NCBI GenBank assembly: GCA_036362985.1
Contig: JAYGXS010000005.1
Coordinates: forward strand, 34,182,202-34,246,201
Direction: 5' to 3'
Origin: Ligula intestinalis
Lineage: Eukaryota > Platyhelminthes > Cestoda > Diphyllobothriidea > Diphyllobothriidae
DNA: 64,000 bases
In this document: piece after piece, positions 40,101-52,100 of the stretch
Position numbering within the stretch: the stretch's first letter is position 1
Layout of the letters: the number at the start of each line of letters is the position of its first letter
Notes under the pieces: generated by a model
What the model was told of the DNA's origin: nothing
Seen by the model: only the letters and a program-made list of their open reading frames with translations
Database searches by the model: none
Made by a program: the position numbers and the translations under genes

Positions 40101-43100
40101 CCATAATAATCAATTCTAGATCTAACCCTTACGAACTACCGCTATGAAGAACAGTGGTATTTACAAAAATGTTATAAAAACATACAATATGACACATTCT
40201 TTGAGCAGTGACGAAGATCTTAGAGAAAAGGTTTTCCCTTATCTTCTAACCAACTTTTCCGACGCAAAGTAGCTATACGAAAGAGGAATTATTGCTCCTT
40301 CAAACAAATTTTTCACTGTCGTTAACGAGAGAGTTAGCCATCATCTCACAGCTGAGGAAGACCTGTACAAGTCATACGACACGACGGTTGATGCTTCAGA
40401 TTGTGTTGATTATCCAGTGAAATTCATAAATAGTTAGTAAATATCTGGCGTTCCATCGCACAAATTGATTTTGAAGGTTGGTGCGCCGACTATGTTAATG
40501 AGAAACCCCGATGCGCCATGGCCATGTAAAGGCACTAGGCTAACTGTCAAGCGGCTGATGTCATATTTGATAGATGGCACAATTATGGCCGGTTGTTCAA
40601 AACGAGAACCTGTTTATATCCCCCGAATTCCTATCTTACCATCTGATTCTACGTTCAATTTCCGACGATTTCAATTACCACTGAAGGTTTGCTTTGCTAT
40701 GTCCATCAACAAGTCCCAAGCTCAAACCGTCCAGGTGGCTGGAATTCACCTGTAAGAATCGTGTTTTTCCCAAGGTTAACTCTACGTTGGCACATCTCCA
40801 GTTGGTTCAAAACGGAATTTATACGTCTGGGCACCTAACGGGATTTCGAAGAATGTTGTTTACCATGAAGCGTGGGTCTGACGGTTATATCGTTCATTTC
40901 TTTACGGTTCCTATTAATACCCCACTTGTGACCGTCCCTACTGTAATTTCGTAGTCACTCAAAATTTGGGTCTTTTTTCCTCCCTTACCGTTTTACCTTA
41001 CCTCCGTCCTTCCCATTATTACTTTTACGTGTGTCCTCCTTACTGTTCCTGTTCCCTCTGACATCTACCACGTTTTCACTTAATGGTTACTTACGTCACT
41101 CTCTTCCGGTGCCACACTTACAGTTCTCCGCCTTTCCATACCGTTCTACATTACTGTTTTCTTATCTCGCGTACGTATTATTTCTTTCAAAAGGTTTTAT
41201 TGTAGAGGACACTTGCCTTTTTCCTTCATAAAAGGAGAACAACGGTAAGGAAGCCAAGGCGAAGCCGGGCTTCTGCGCTTGTAGATTAGATATAGTAAGA
41301 AAGTGAGTCCATATTTTGCAACTGTAAACTCTGAAACATAAATAGTGGGGATTTTCCTGGATAATATGCCAATATGTCAGTGTATGTGACGATCTGGTAT
41401 GTGGTCCCACATAGTATTCGCTATGTCAGACAGTATTACCGGCAAAGACAAGGGAGACTGGAATGGCCATTTCTGGCTTATAAGCTGTCATCAGTCAGTC
41501 TTACCCAGACCTAAGGGGCGTCTCACCCGAGCGTCGAACTCGCGACCTCGTTGATCAGAGTCACACGCCCTGACCATTGGGCCACGAGTTCGTTTTCTTG
41601 CTAGATGTATAAACGTTCGTCAATGAGTAACTCATTGATTTAGTACCTCCTTCCTTTCGCTCATTCCCCATCACGCCTCTTTCCAGTGTTACTATTAGGG
41701 TTAGGGTTCGAGTTATTTTAAGGGTTAATTTTAAGGTTTGGGATAAGAGGTACAGGGCTAACTTAGGATTAGAGGCTTATCTTAAAGATTAGAAGTTAGG
41801 GTTTAGGAGATTAAGGATTAGGCTTTAGATATGTGTTGGTGAGACTGCCGACGTTTTTCGACACCTTAATAAGCTTAACTGGACAGATGCATTTGATGGA
41901 GGATGATTGCACGGTGACTGCACTCACTGTGCAATCGTTACACAACGTGAACACCCGATCACCAGTGAAACAAGCCAAAACGTTTAGTGAGACTGGATTG
42001 CAACTAAAGTACTCCTCAGCAGCAGTGTCGACATAAATAACATACCTACGTGAATAAAATAAGTAGGCGAGTTATTGTAATCAAAACGAAGGTCGCGGAG
42101 GGAGCCTTCTAAATACTTACCACGCAGGTCTGGCGTACGACAAAGGCCATTAGACCGTCGTGCCATTCTAACGTAGCTGCATTCACTTCACCATAAAGCT
42201 CCCCCATTGTTATGGACTTTGGATTGAGCACGTATGACTTCACTGGCTGATAGACAGGGTTCTCCTCGCCCAGACCTTCAGCATGCAAATTGCCCAGTGT
42301 TTTCGCGAGGATCTTGTAGACAGTTGTCTTGCCGCCACCTGTGGGACCGACAAGCATCACGCCGTGCCGCACCAGCAAGGTCTCGTAGAATTGGATGACT
42401 TTGGTCACTTGTTGTGGAACTACCTGCAGTCCGAAGGAGGCAGTAACCTCTTCAATGACAGCCTGAAAGTGGCCGTAGTCATGCTCAGGCAGCACCACAC
42501 CAGGAAACAGATCCTGCAGAATGGCCTGAAAATGGAAAATTTCATTGATATTATTCGGAGACTGGAGGGAAACGTAAACGCAATCACGCATGGCGTGAAG
42601 GACACAAATGGTTGGGAAGCGTACACGCGGACTCAGTCAGTGATTCGGGGGAGTTTTCATGTTCAAACTCAATGAATTGATGACCGCACATTACACGTGG
42701 GGGCTATCAAACAGGAACCAGCCAATCTACGACTGCCAAGCCAACTTCTAGACTGCAGTAGCTGCTGCTTCTTAAGTTGGCCTTTATGACACTCACACTA
42801 AATCAGTGTCCAAAACTACTGCCTTCTAGCTTGTGTGAAATCCTGACCCAACGTACGTGGATAAGACGTGTGTGGCACGCGTAAACGGGCTGTTTAATTA
42901 TGCCTGAAACCACGTTAGGTCCTAACTCTAGCCTTCCTGATCATATCTCGACCACGGGCAAGCCGGATGCGGGCGACGAGGGAGTGTGATAGATGCAGTG
43001 CAAGTCTGCTATCACTTTGAACTAAATAACGAGCAAGTGAACCTCCCTATGTCCACCCTGCTGTGGAGCACACGGTGCAAATGGTTAAGAACAGCGGGCG

Positions 43101-46100
43101 AACTCTCATTTTTTGAAATTCCAAATCAATCGAAAGGACATGTGCTCACGTACGACCACTTCGTTTGATATCCTTCTGTTCAGATAGCAGCCTTCCATGG
43201 GTATATTGCCACTATTGGCAATGTCGCCTCTCCTACACCTACTAGACATAGTATGCGCAGGTTCCTCGAAATAATTGGTAGTTCACATGGATCACAAAAC
43301 AACCGATAAGGGAGGTACCGGCCTAGGCCTGTCCAGGGTTGCCGTTTACTACACAGCCATGTAGATCTACTTTTATGTCAGTTGCCCCGTTGTGGACTAT
43401 CGAGCGTGGTCACAGCGAGAGAACCTTCTTTGTCAGTTAATTGCTTGAGCCGGTTGTGACTCAGCTGTTGTCTCACCGATCGGTGTTGTGCTCTCTGGTT
43501 ATCGGCCACAATCAGAAGAAGCTCAGGCGCACGTACGTTCCTCGCAGCGTTATGAGCACAGCAGCAACCGCTTAGTTTGCCTAACCGATTGCTGCTCCCG
43601 CCTTCTGAACAGCCTGTAATCTTCCCTGTCGCAGTAAATGTTCTCATTTTAACTCTGTCTCCCTCACTGTGTTGATTCGAAAACCTTCTCGCTGTTGACC
43701 TTTCTTACGTTGACAGCCCCCTGCACCGCGGGTGAGTGAATTCGAGTAGTGTTTCCCCACAAAGTATAAACAGGCTCCGTCTGTAGATTAACGCACGGAA
43801 AGAAGCAGCGTAAGCAGTACAATGGAAGAGCGAAATTAGGGCTTCATCTACATCTTTTCGCTAGTGGTAGACCGCCATTCGAATTATAACCAGAAAGCCG
43901 TGTTACCGTGGCAATACTTTCGTAATTAATGGTAGGCCCGAAACCCGTAGCCCAAACAAACGGAAATCACACACGCCTGCTTAAATAAAAGTAGTAAGTA
44001 GTCAAGTCAAATAAATTAGGCATCCTTACTAGTCCGCGTATTAGAATATCAGGAAAGCTCACCTGGAAGAGCACAGCATCTTGGACCAAGAATTTGGGCA
44101 GATTACTGTCCTTCAGAGCACGAATCAGAACAACGTCCTCGGGCTTGTCGGCATTCTCGCGTTTCAGGGCGCCAGCCATGACCAAGACAGACTTTAGGGC
44201 TCGCATACCAAAATCGTAGTGGTCCTGGCGGGAGAGCTGTTCACTGCACAGTTTGTACATTTGCGTCATCTTCAATGCTAGTGTCTTTGAGGATTCAAAG
44301 CCCTCGGAATATAAGATGACCTCGGCAATGAGTTCTGATTGGAGAGAAGAGACAAGGAATTACAGTTAAGACTCATTTTTAGTAGCAAGGTTACGAGAAA
44401 AGGAAAATTAGGGGAGAGAAACAGGGGAAAGCTGTAAATACACCATTTAGCACAACGAAACTTACTATAGTCGGGTACCATCATGGACATTGGTCGGAAC
44501 AGGGCCTTCAAGTTATCCGGTAACTCTGTTCTGCCAGCGTAGCCGGGGTTCATAGTGATGAATGCGGCGCACGACGGACAGAGTTTGATTTCACGACCCT
44601 CAAACATGAACCGACTGACCTAGAAACGAAAACATCTGCGTTGAGTTCTTAAATCCCGGCCGTTGCACAATTTTAGATAGTATTATACGCATCTAGTACC
44701 AGCCCATCTTCTCCAATATATTTTTTAAGTAGATTCATGTAAGAGTCCAGTTTGTCCTGTCTTTATACTAACTGATTTAATGAACACCAGAGGACGTTGG
44801 TTACGGGTTTAAAATAAAGGGTAACAGGGAAGCGCAAGTCAACTGAAAACAGAAAACTTCCGCGTGTCGCAGGCTCCTAGTTTCTGGACAGGATAGATGG
44901 CTTCTATGGGTATTTTTTTCTGATTGCTTCCACCAAAGAGACCTTAGAATTGTGATGTTCTGAGTGCACTCTCTACCTAGACGCTACGGACACACACTAG
45001 CAACCGAGACCTCTACCAGAAGTAACTGGCTACAAAAACCCAAACAGGAAGACCCACCTTCGCGGCCTTTGCTAGCCGAATGGTAATGAGCTGCTGTGCA
45101 ATGACTGACAGGACTTCAATGTCGATTCGATTGAACTCATCGAAGCAGCACCAGGCACCGGACTGAGCCAAACCGGAGAAGAACCTGCCCATCATTTTGT
45201 AGTCCAACCCATCGGAGCAGTTGAAGACTACACACTGTTTTGCAAGACCTTTGGCCAAATCCTTGGTTGTCTCTGTTTTCCCCGTACCCGCGGGTCCGGC
45301 TGGTGCTCCTCCCAGATCCAATTGCAGAGCGCCCATCAGACAGAGGTAGCATCTACATTAACAATCAGCATGGCGTTTTAATATCAACTGCTACTGAGTA
45401 AAATAGTAAGTAGTAAACATATATTGCGCATCAGTTGACTCACCTGTCAGTGAGCGGAGTAATGACGAGGCGAGGAGAAGCTCCCAGGTACTCATACCCG
45501 TACACATACCTTGAAGTGGACATATGCACAACACAATTGTCAATTTCCGTGTCCCAGTAGTACCGAAGCTGACGTTGCCAATCGAAATTACTGGAAGAAT
45601 CCACCTTATTAGCAACCATTTCAGTGACCATGTCTCGAGCGTGCACGTCAATGGTGATCAGCGAACACATCAGCATGCGGATTAGCTTTGGCAGTTTGCC
45701 TCGGACCATTTTAGCAAGACCATTTAGTGCCTGTGGATGTAAAAAAGAGTATGCAGTCAGCACACACCAAGAGTTTTGCAAGATGAGGCAAATGAACGGC
45801 GGCAAGACAGAGGGGAGAACTCGCCTCGTAAGACTTCTTTTCGTAGTCTTGCATGCCCGCCAAACGATCGCCGTCTCCATCCAAAATCTCGGTGATACTG
45901 CGTGCCCACATTAGCTGTTCCACCGTGAGAGTGATTTGGTTGGTGTGACTTGTGAGCCACTCCTCCCGCGACATGGTATAGACGTCGGCAATAGTCTGCT
46001 TCATCTGTCTCCGCAGATTCTTTACCATGGCATCCTCCACCTTGCCCAGCCACTCCTCCACATTACCTCGAGCTTTCAGACCCTGCAGAGCGAAGTTGGG

Positions 46101-49100
46101 TTGAATAGAGGGGGGAGGGAGAGGGTAAGATAATAGGGAATGATTAAGTTTAGAGAACAGCGTTCCAACAGACAGAGAGTTCGATCGTTTCTGACGAGGT
46201 TCAACATGTGCCCCACTGTGGATCAAGCGTAGGGACGGCAATTTTCGCATGAACCAACTTAAAAGGGATAGTAACCTTGACAAGCATCTAATACGCTCTC
46301 TCTCTCTTATATCACTCACCTCTTGGGAATCCGCCCATTCCCACGATTGCTCATCTTACAGAAAGGCCCGTGAGTGTGATATGTCCCCAGGACTAATAGG
46401 TAAAAGGAGGCAAAGCCGGTTCTGATCGTGAGAGTCCTTATTCAGGCTAACACAGAGACAGCAGAAGAATGAGTCTTTTATAAGGCACTGGTCCTTCTAG
46501 GCTGTTCCTGGCCTATCGGGTGAGGGGTAGCTCTAGCGTGGTTTCCCACGCTGCGGGACGTTCTAGAACATAGCAGTACATGCTGGGGCGGGCGTCACGT
46601 GCGCTCACGACGCGCGCGGCCATCCTACCGGCATCGCTAATCTTGGTTGCACTTCCATCTCTGGGCTCTGAATGCGTCACCGTTCGCGTCTCCATAACAG
46701 AGTGCAACTCCACACTGCTGTCATGAGGACGTGCACTGTGGCTGTCGATGTTTCATCAAAGCTGATTGGTCCCCTGTCGCTGACGCCTGTACACGGAGCG
46801 GACTGAGTAAATACCCCACAGACTTTTTGTAAGAGTGACTTGCTTCACTTGTACTTTCTTGCTTTGACGTTTTCTGTGTGAATACATATCTGCTCCTGGC
46901 CGATTGATTTTTCTTGTTCTCCCGTGCGGACGGTCGGTACAACAGCCGGGCTAGCTCAGAGTTCGTGCTAATTACAAGTACCAAGCGTGGTTCGTAACGT
47001 CAGCTTAGTCCGATGTTAAGAAAGCATCTAAAAGACTGGAGGCACCGCGGAGCGCAGGTAGCTGGTACGGTGTGGGCCTACACCTAGACGAACCACACTA
47101 TCCCCTTCCATGTGCGACATTTATACTGGGTGCAAATCCTCAATGTCACCTGCTATGCCCTGGCCTGGTCCCCGTGTTGGCTCAGCGCATCTACCGCTAG
47201 GACCATTTTAGGAATAAAAATACCACGTAGAAAGCACCGCTTTTCGTCAACCAGACAGACGACTGGAAACAAATGAACTAAAGTGGGCCATATGAGGAGC
47301 TTGCGCACCAAAACGTGAACGCATAAGCAACTTAAAGCAGCCTGCAAGCCAACGTATTATTCTCATTGTTTTGGGGCGCGAACGGTGACGCACTCAGAGC
47401 CCAGAACTAAAAGTGCACCCCAGGTGAACCATGCCCGCAGACCGGCTGTGCGCGCCGTGAGCTCACGTTTCACCCGCCCCCGCGGGCACCGCAACGTTCC
47501 AGAACGTCCTGCAGCGTGGGAAACCATGCCAAAACTATCCCTCTCGTCCGATAGGCCAGGAAGAGTCTAGAAGGACCAGCGCTTTATAAAAGGCTGTACT
47601 GGACACGCTGATTCATCCTTCCGCTGTCTCTGTGTTAGCCTGAATAAAGACTCTTACGATCAGGACCGACTTTGCCTCCTTCTACCTATTAGTCCTGGGC
47701 ACATATCACTTATCCCCTAGTAGCAACTAGTCGACTATTAGTCGACTATAAGTGGCTATTTCTAGCCGTTCGCAATGCTGCGATCTAATTGGTTACCCAA
47801 ATGACGCAATCTGAAGTCTGATTGGTTTGCGCTCTTTATGTGCATAAGCGCGCGTATACGCGCCATTTTTTGACGTGAACGGCGTGCGCGCGCAAGCTGT
47901 CAATCACTCAAGCTATCAATCAATCTCAATCACTCTACCTGCCTGCTGCTGAATGATATTTATATTTTTATTGCCTACAATATTTTTTTATAATATTTGC
48001 CATTGTTTTGCCTTTTTACCAATGTTTAAAGGGGATTCTGAGAGAACACCAAGACGCCGGCTTAAGAAGTATGCGAAGGAGGAACGGTAGGCAGCAGAGG
48101 AGGCCGTAAAGAAACGAATGGAAGCCGTGAATGTTATACAAAATGTAGGGAATGAGAGCACAGCGCCTTCTGAATCGAACCATTATTATGGCGAGTCGTC
48201 GTCAACCGTAAGTGACGCTGATTGGGTTCTTACAGGAGATGAGGAAGAAGAGGATGAAATGGAGGAAACGAGCAGGGAAATTAGCCCTTAATCTGCACCG
48301 ACGGATTACGTCAAGTTAATACGTGAATGGGCAGAGCAGTCGCAGACAACTGCCTGAACGCGACCGCATGCCTGCCATTGATCAGAAAAATTTCCTTGTG
48401 GGACCTGAAGCCTCCCGGTCTCCCGTAAGTCCTCACATCTAGCGCGTTTACTTTTTCCTTCAGGAAGCAATGCCTGATGAGGTTTTCAAACCATCGTCCG
48501 ACACTTTATCTGCCGGGGATGACGACGGTAAATACTACCTTTTCACACAATATCTTCAGCAGAATCCTCCCATGGCACTCTGGCGACTGAAAGCAGGCCA
48601 GAAAAAGTGAACTTGTTACTCACGATATGCCGCCAAATGGCGGAAATGAATGCCAACCTACGGGATTTATCGATGCGCACAGACGTACGCCTAGGCAAAA
48701 TTGAGGAATGTCAACGCCGGGGGCTGGCTCGCCTGCGGCAACTGGAAGGGCTGATTCGTCAGCCGCCAACGGTTAATGCAGAGGTCACTACAAGTCTGCG
48801 ACAAAACCCCATAACACAGCCCTTGAAATTTGCTGCCGACTTTCGTCAGCTAAACAACATGCTGTCGGACAGCACTTTTAGAGAGCAGCTTGTAAGTTGT
48901 ACACTTGATAATGATTACTTGCTTTAAATTTCATACAACAAATGCCTTGGTGGCTAGACAATCCAAGACTTCGTCTAAAGGATTTTTTCTGCGATGTTCG
49001 AAGATGAAATAACCGCCTTCATTAACTGGAAACGGCAAGATGAAAAATTGTCCACTTAAAAGTCTCCGTTTTATTACGTCATAGTGGGTATGTCTCCTAT

Positions 49101-52100
49101 TAACTACTTGACCGTATATGCTGAGACCTCTTCGACAGTTGGAATACCGAGAACAAGTACATTCGCAGCAATCTAGACGACGCTATACGTAGGAGGCGGA
49201 AAGCACTGTTCGACAGCCAATCTCAGCATGTTGTGAGAGTAAAGAAAATTAATAAGACAAAAGGTAAGAACACTTACAAGGTCTTCAAGTAATGTTGGCC
49301 TTTAGGCGCCACGGACGGACCATCTACTTCATGAACATTGACTTCGCCTGTACAATTTTTTTCGTTTTTTGGTTTTTTCATAGTTTTCTACTAATAGAAG
49401 ACTTCAGACTTCACTATATTACATGTCGATGGGGACTTAACGTGTAAAAAGGGTCTTTCGCGAAGTAAAGGGATCCACAGCCAAGCGCATACCGCCATTA
49501 TCGCCGATTGCCCAGACCGACTAAAATAGTTGACTATTAGGCGACTAAAAATAGTTGACTAATATCCGACTGTTTTTTGGCCAAACTAGACGACTTTCAG
49601 TCGACGGACCGACTAGGAATAGTCGACGTTTAGTCGATAAATAGTCGAGAATTGCTACTAGGGTCGTCAGATGTTCACGTGCGGCTGGAATGCAATCTAT
49701 CACAAGACGCGTACGCCACCTGGCAATTCACGACATTCATGCACCGGTCTTCCGTAGGTTGTTTACCAATAGTGGCAATAGACGTCAGCCAATTTGAACG
49801 TGTCATTAAGAAAACACCGAGCCTCTTAAAGGAGGCGTCTTGAACAGGAGGTTTGCGGAGGAAATGCGCTCATGAGGATTGCTGCAGTAAAACTGTGCTC
49901 TTTGCCTTTCTTCTCTCTTAGATGAATAATAGCACACTAAAGTGGGAGATAGCACAACTTTAAAATAATGCTGAGAGAAGGCCTTGTCTTGTTGGTTTAC
50001 TTATCAGACAAAAGGCGTGTTAGACGCTCCAAGTTCGACATTTATCCACTGCGGTGAGCATAGTTAACAAAGGCAGACCTTCAGAGAACGTCTCAGCAGC
50101 CTCTTCCTGGACATACATTTTAAGATGTAAGAGGAAGAAAACAATCAGTTGGCCTTTCTTGATGTCCTCATCTGTCGCAAAGTTAGTGGTGGCCTCCAGA
50201 CCACGAAAGCGACCAACACGACGCATGTACTGAACTTCAACAGTAATCACTCAATTAGCCACAAACGCAGTTGCGTAAGGATACATTATCGGTCTGTTGA
50301 GACACTGCAGTGAACCAGAAGACAAAATTGCCAGATTAAAATATCTTCGTCGGGTGTTCAGAAACAATGGCTACCCGCGAAACTTCCTCAACCGGTGCAT
50401 GCAAAAACGAGAGTCAGGAGAGGCAACATAGCAGTCCGGCCAGCTTGCATGGCATTGGATTCGATCATGTCCTTCTGGCCACTTGCTGATGTAAAACATA
50501 GGCCTGGACACACAAGATGCGGCAGAAATATGCTTTGGTTCGGGGGCACACGCCCTCTCGAAGAACTGACTCCTCTGTCAAGGGATTAAGGAGAAGGAAA
50601 CGCGAATTCAAACTATCCCATCCAACTGTCCGGCCGCGCAGCATTTCTCCATAATCAATGAAGGTTGACCGAACTGGGCCAGTCAACTCGTCATATACGC
50701 CATCCGCAGGTGTAGTACATGCTATACAGCCAGCTCTATCAGGAACTGATGACTTTCTGGACTGGCCCAAGCAGGCAGTCAAGTGGACAAGGTCTTGGTT
50801 CTCCGAAAAGGAATTTGGATTTGAGTTCGAATCGGCAATTAAATGACATAGAATAGCCTTCTCCATGCTCATTGGGTAAAACCTGAAGTCTTTATTAAAC
50901 GTCGTACTTGAACAAAAATGCATTTATGTCATAAGAATGCTGTTCAATCCCGGGTGCTTGATGAGGTGCTGTTTTTGCGTTTACGATTGACAGCCTAAAG
51001 GTACCCTTTTTCCTAACATGAAGTGGGAAGAAAACGTTCTAAACTGTCAAATGAGTAGGAGAACGTATTATTTTCATGTTTTTCTTCATAAATTATGGCT
51101 GAATTTCAAAGGCATGGCTAATCAATGAAGAAAATTCAAGCTAAATATGATGTCGTTTTTTTAACTGAGTGTACTTTTTGAGTGCAGACAAAGGGGAGGG
51201 CATATAAGGATCGACATCGTTGACAGAAATATGCTGGAATTGTGCCGTACGATAGTCAAGATGAGAAATTCACTTAAGTAGTCCTTTCTAACCGAAAGCT
51301 CATTTCAAATTTTCGGTTCTGGTTTCATGAGATTAATCACTGTCGGTAGCTTCTGTTTAGCCACTCAGTCCCTTTTCCTGTACGGTTTCTGCCTTCAGTC
51401 ACAGTACACGTGTAAAAGACATGCCATCTCTGACCAATTCACCTGCACATCTCACATTCACATATATGCACCTCAAACTGCAAACTTCAAAATCTCTAAT
51501 CAACGCCCTAGACCGATTTCCCACACATTCTATGCTCTAGGGGGGATGTGGGTGAAAGAGTCCTCTGCGTTCTTTTAGTTCCCCTCCCCCTAACAAGGCC
51601 CAACTCAATCGCGTGCGCACACAGCCCTAACGAGTCGTTCCCACACCAAGCGACCGGTCCGCTCACACAGAATGTACGTGATGACGCGCGCAGCTGCGGC
51701 CAAGCTCAAGACTCTAACACACCAGCTGCATGAGTTACAAAGCCAATGCAGTCGGGCCTTACTTGAGACCACAATCTCATTGGTCCAGTCTTGTAAGCTA
51801 TTGCTTGCCTTTAATAGGATATATTAGTTATGCTCTAAGACTTCTACATTTTCGTTCTTCTTGTTGTGTTCTTCCTTGGGGGCTCACACAAACCGTAATA
51901 AGGCAGTGATATCATGGCTTTGGCTACATTTACAGCTTCCCCTGCCCCTCCTTCGCCCTACCGACGGTAGCCATGTTAACATACTACTGGGAATGCGCCC
52001 ATTCTTATGATTTTTCATCTCACAAGAAGGTCGCTAGTGCAGATCACGCCACTGTCACGAGAGAGCGCCGTGACTATCGATTTTTCCTCCTAGCTGATTG

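Larger units (their letters stand above)
38503..42120. other. Dynein intron 19 (3.6 kb)
   Basis: Contains a Helitron remnant at 40.2-41.3 kb, a SINE A copy at 41.4 kb and a TTAGGG-like tract at 41.7 kb. GC-rich sequence at 38.6-40.0 kb shows nothing I recognise. Confidence 0.7.

Noticed and set aside
47715..49663. Assigning the TIR element to hAT or PIF/Harbinger
   Set aside because: No target-site duplication of 8 or 3 bases could be read and no transposase is present, so any superfamily label would be a guess.
50465..50923. 152-codon minus-strand open frame in the largest intron
   Set aside because: No recognisable domain. It adjoins a Penelope-like fragment on the other strand and is probably chance or element debris.
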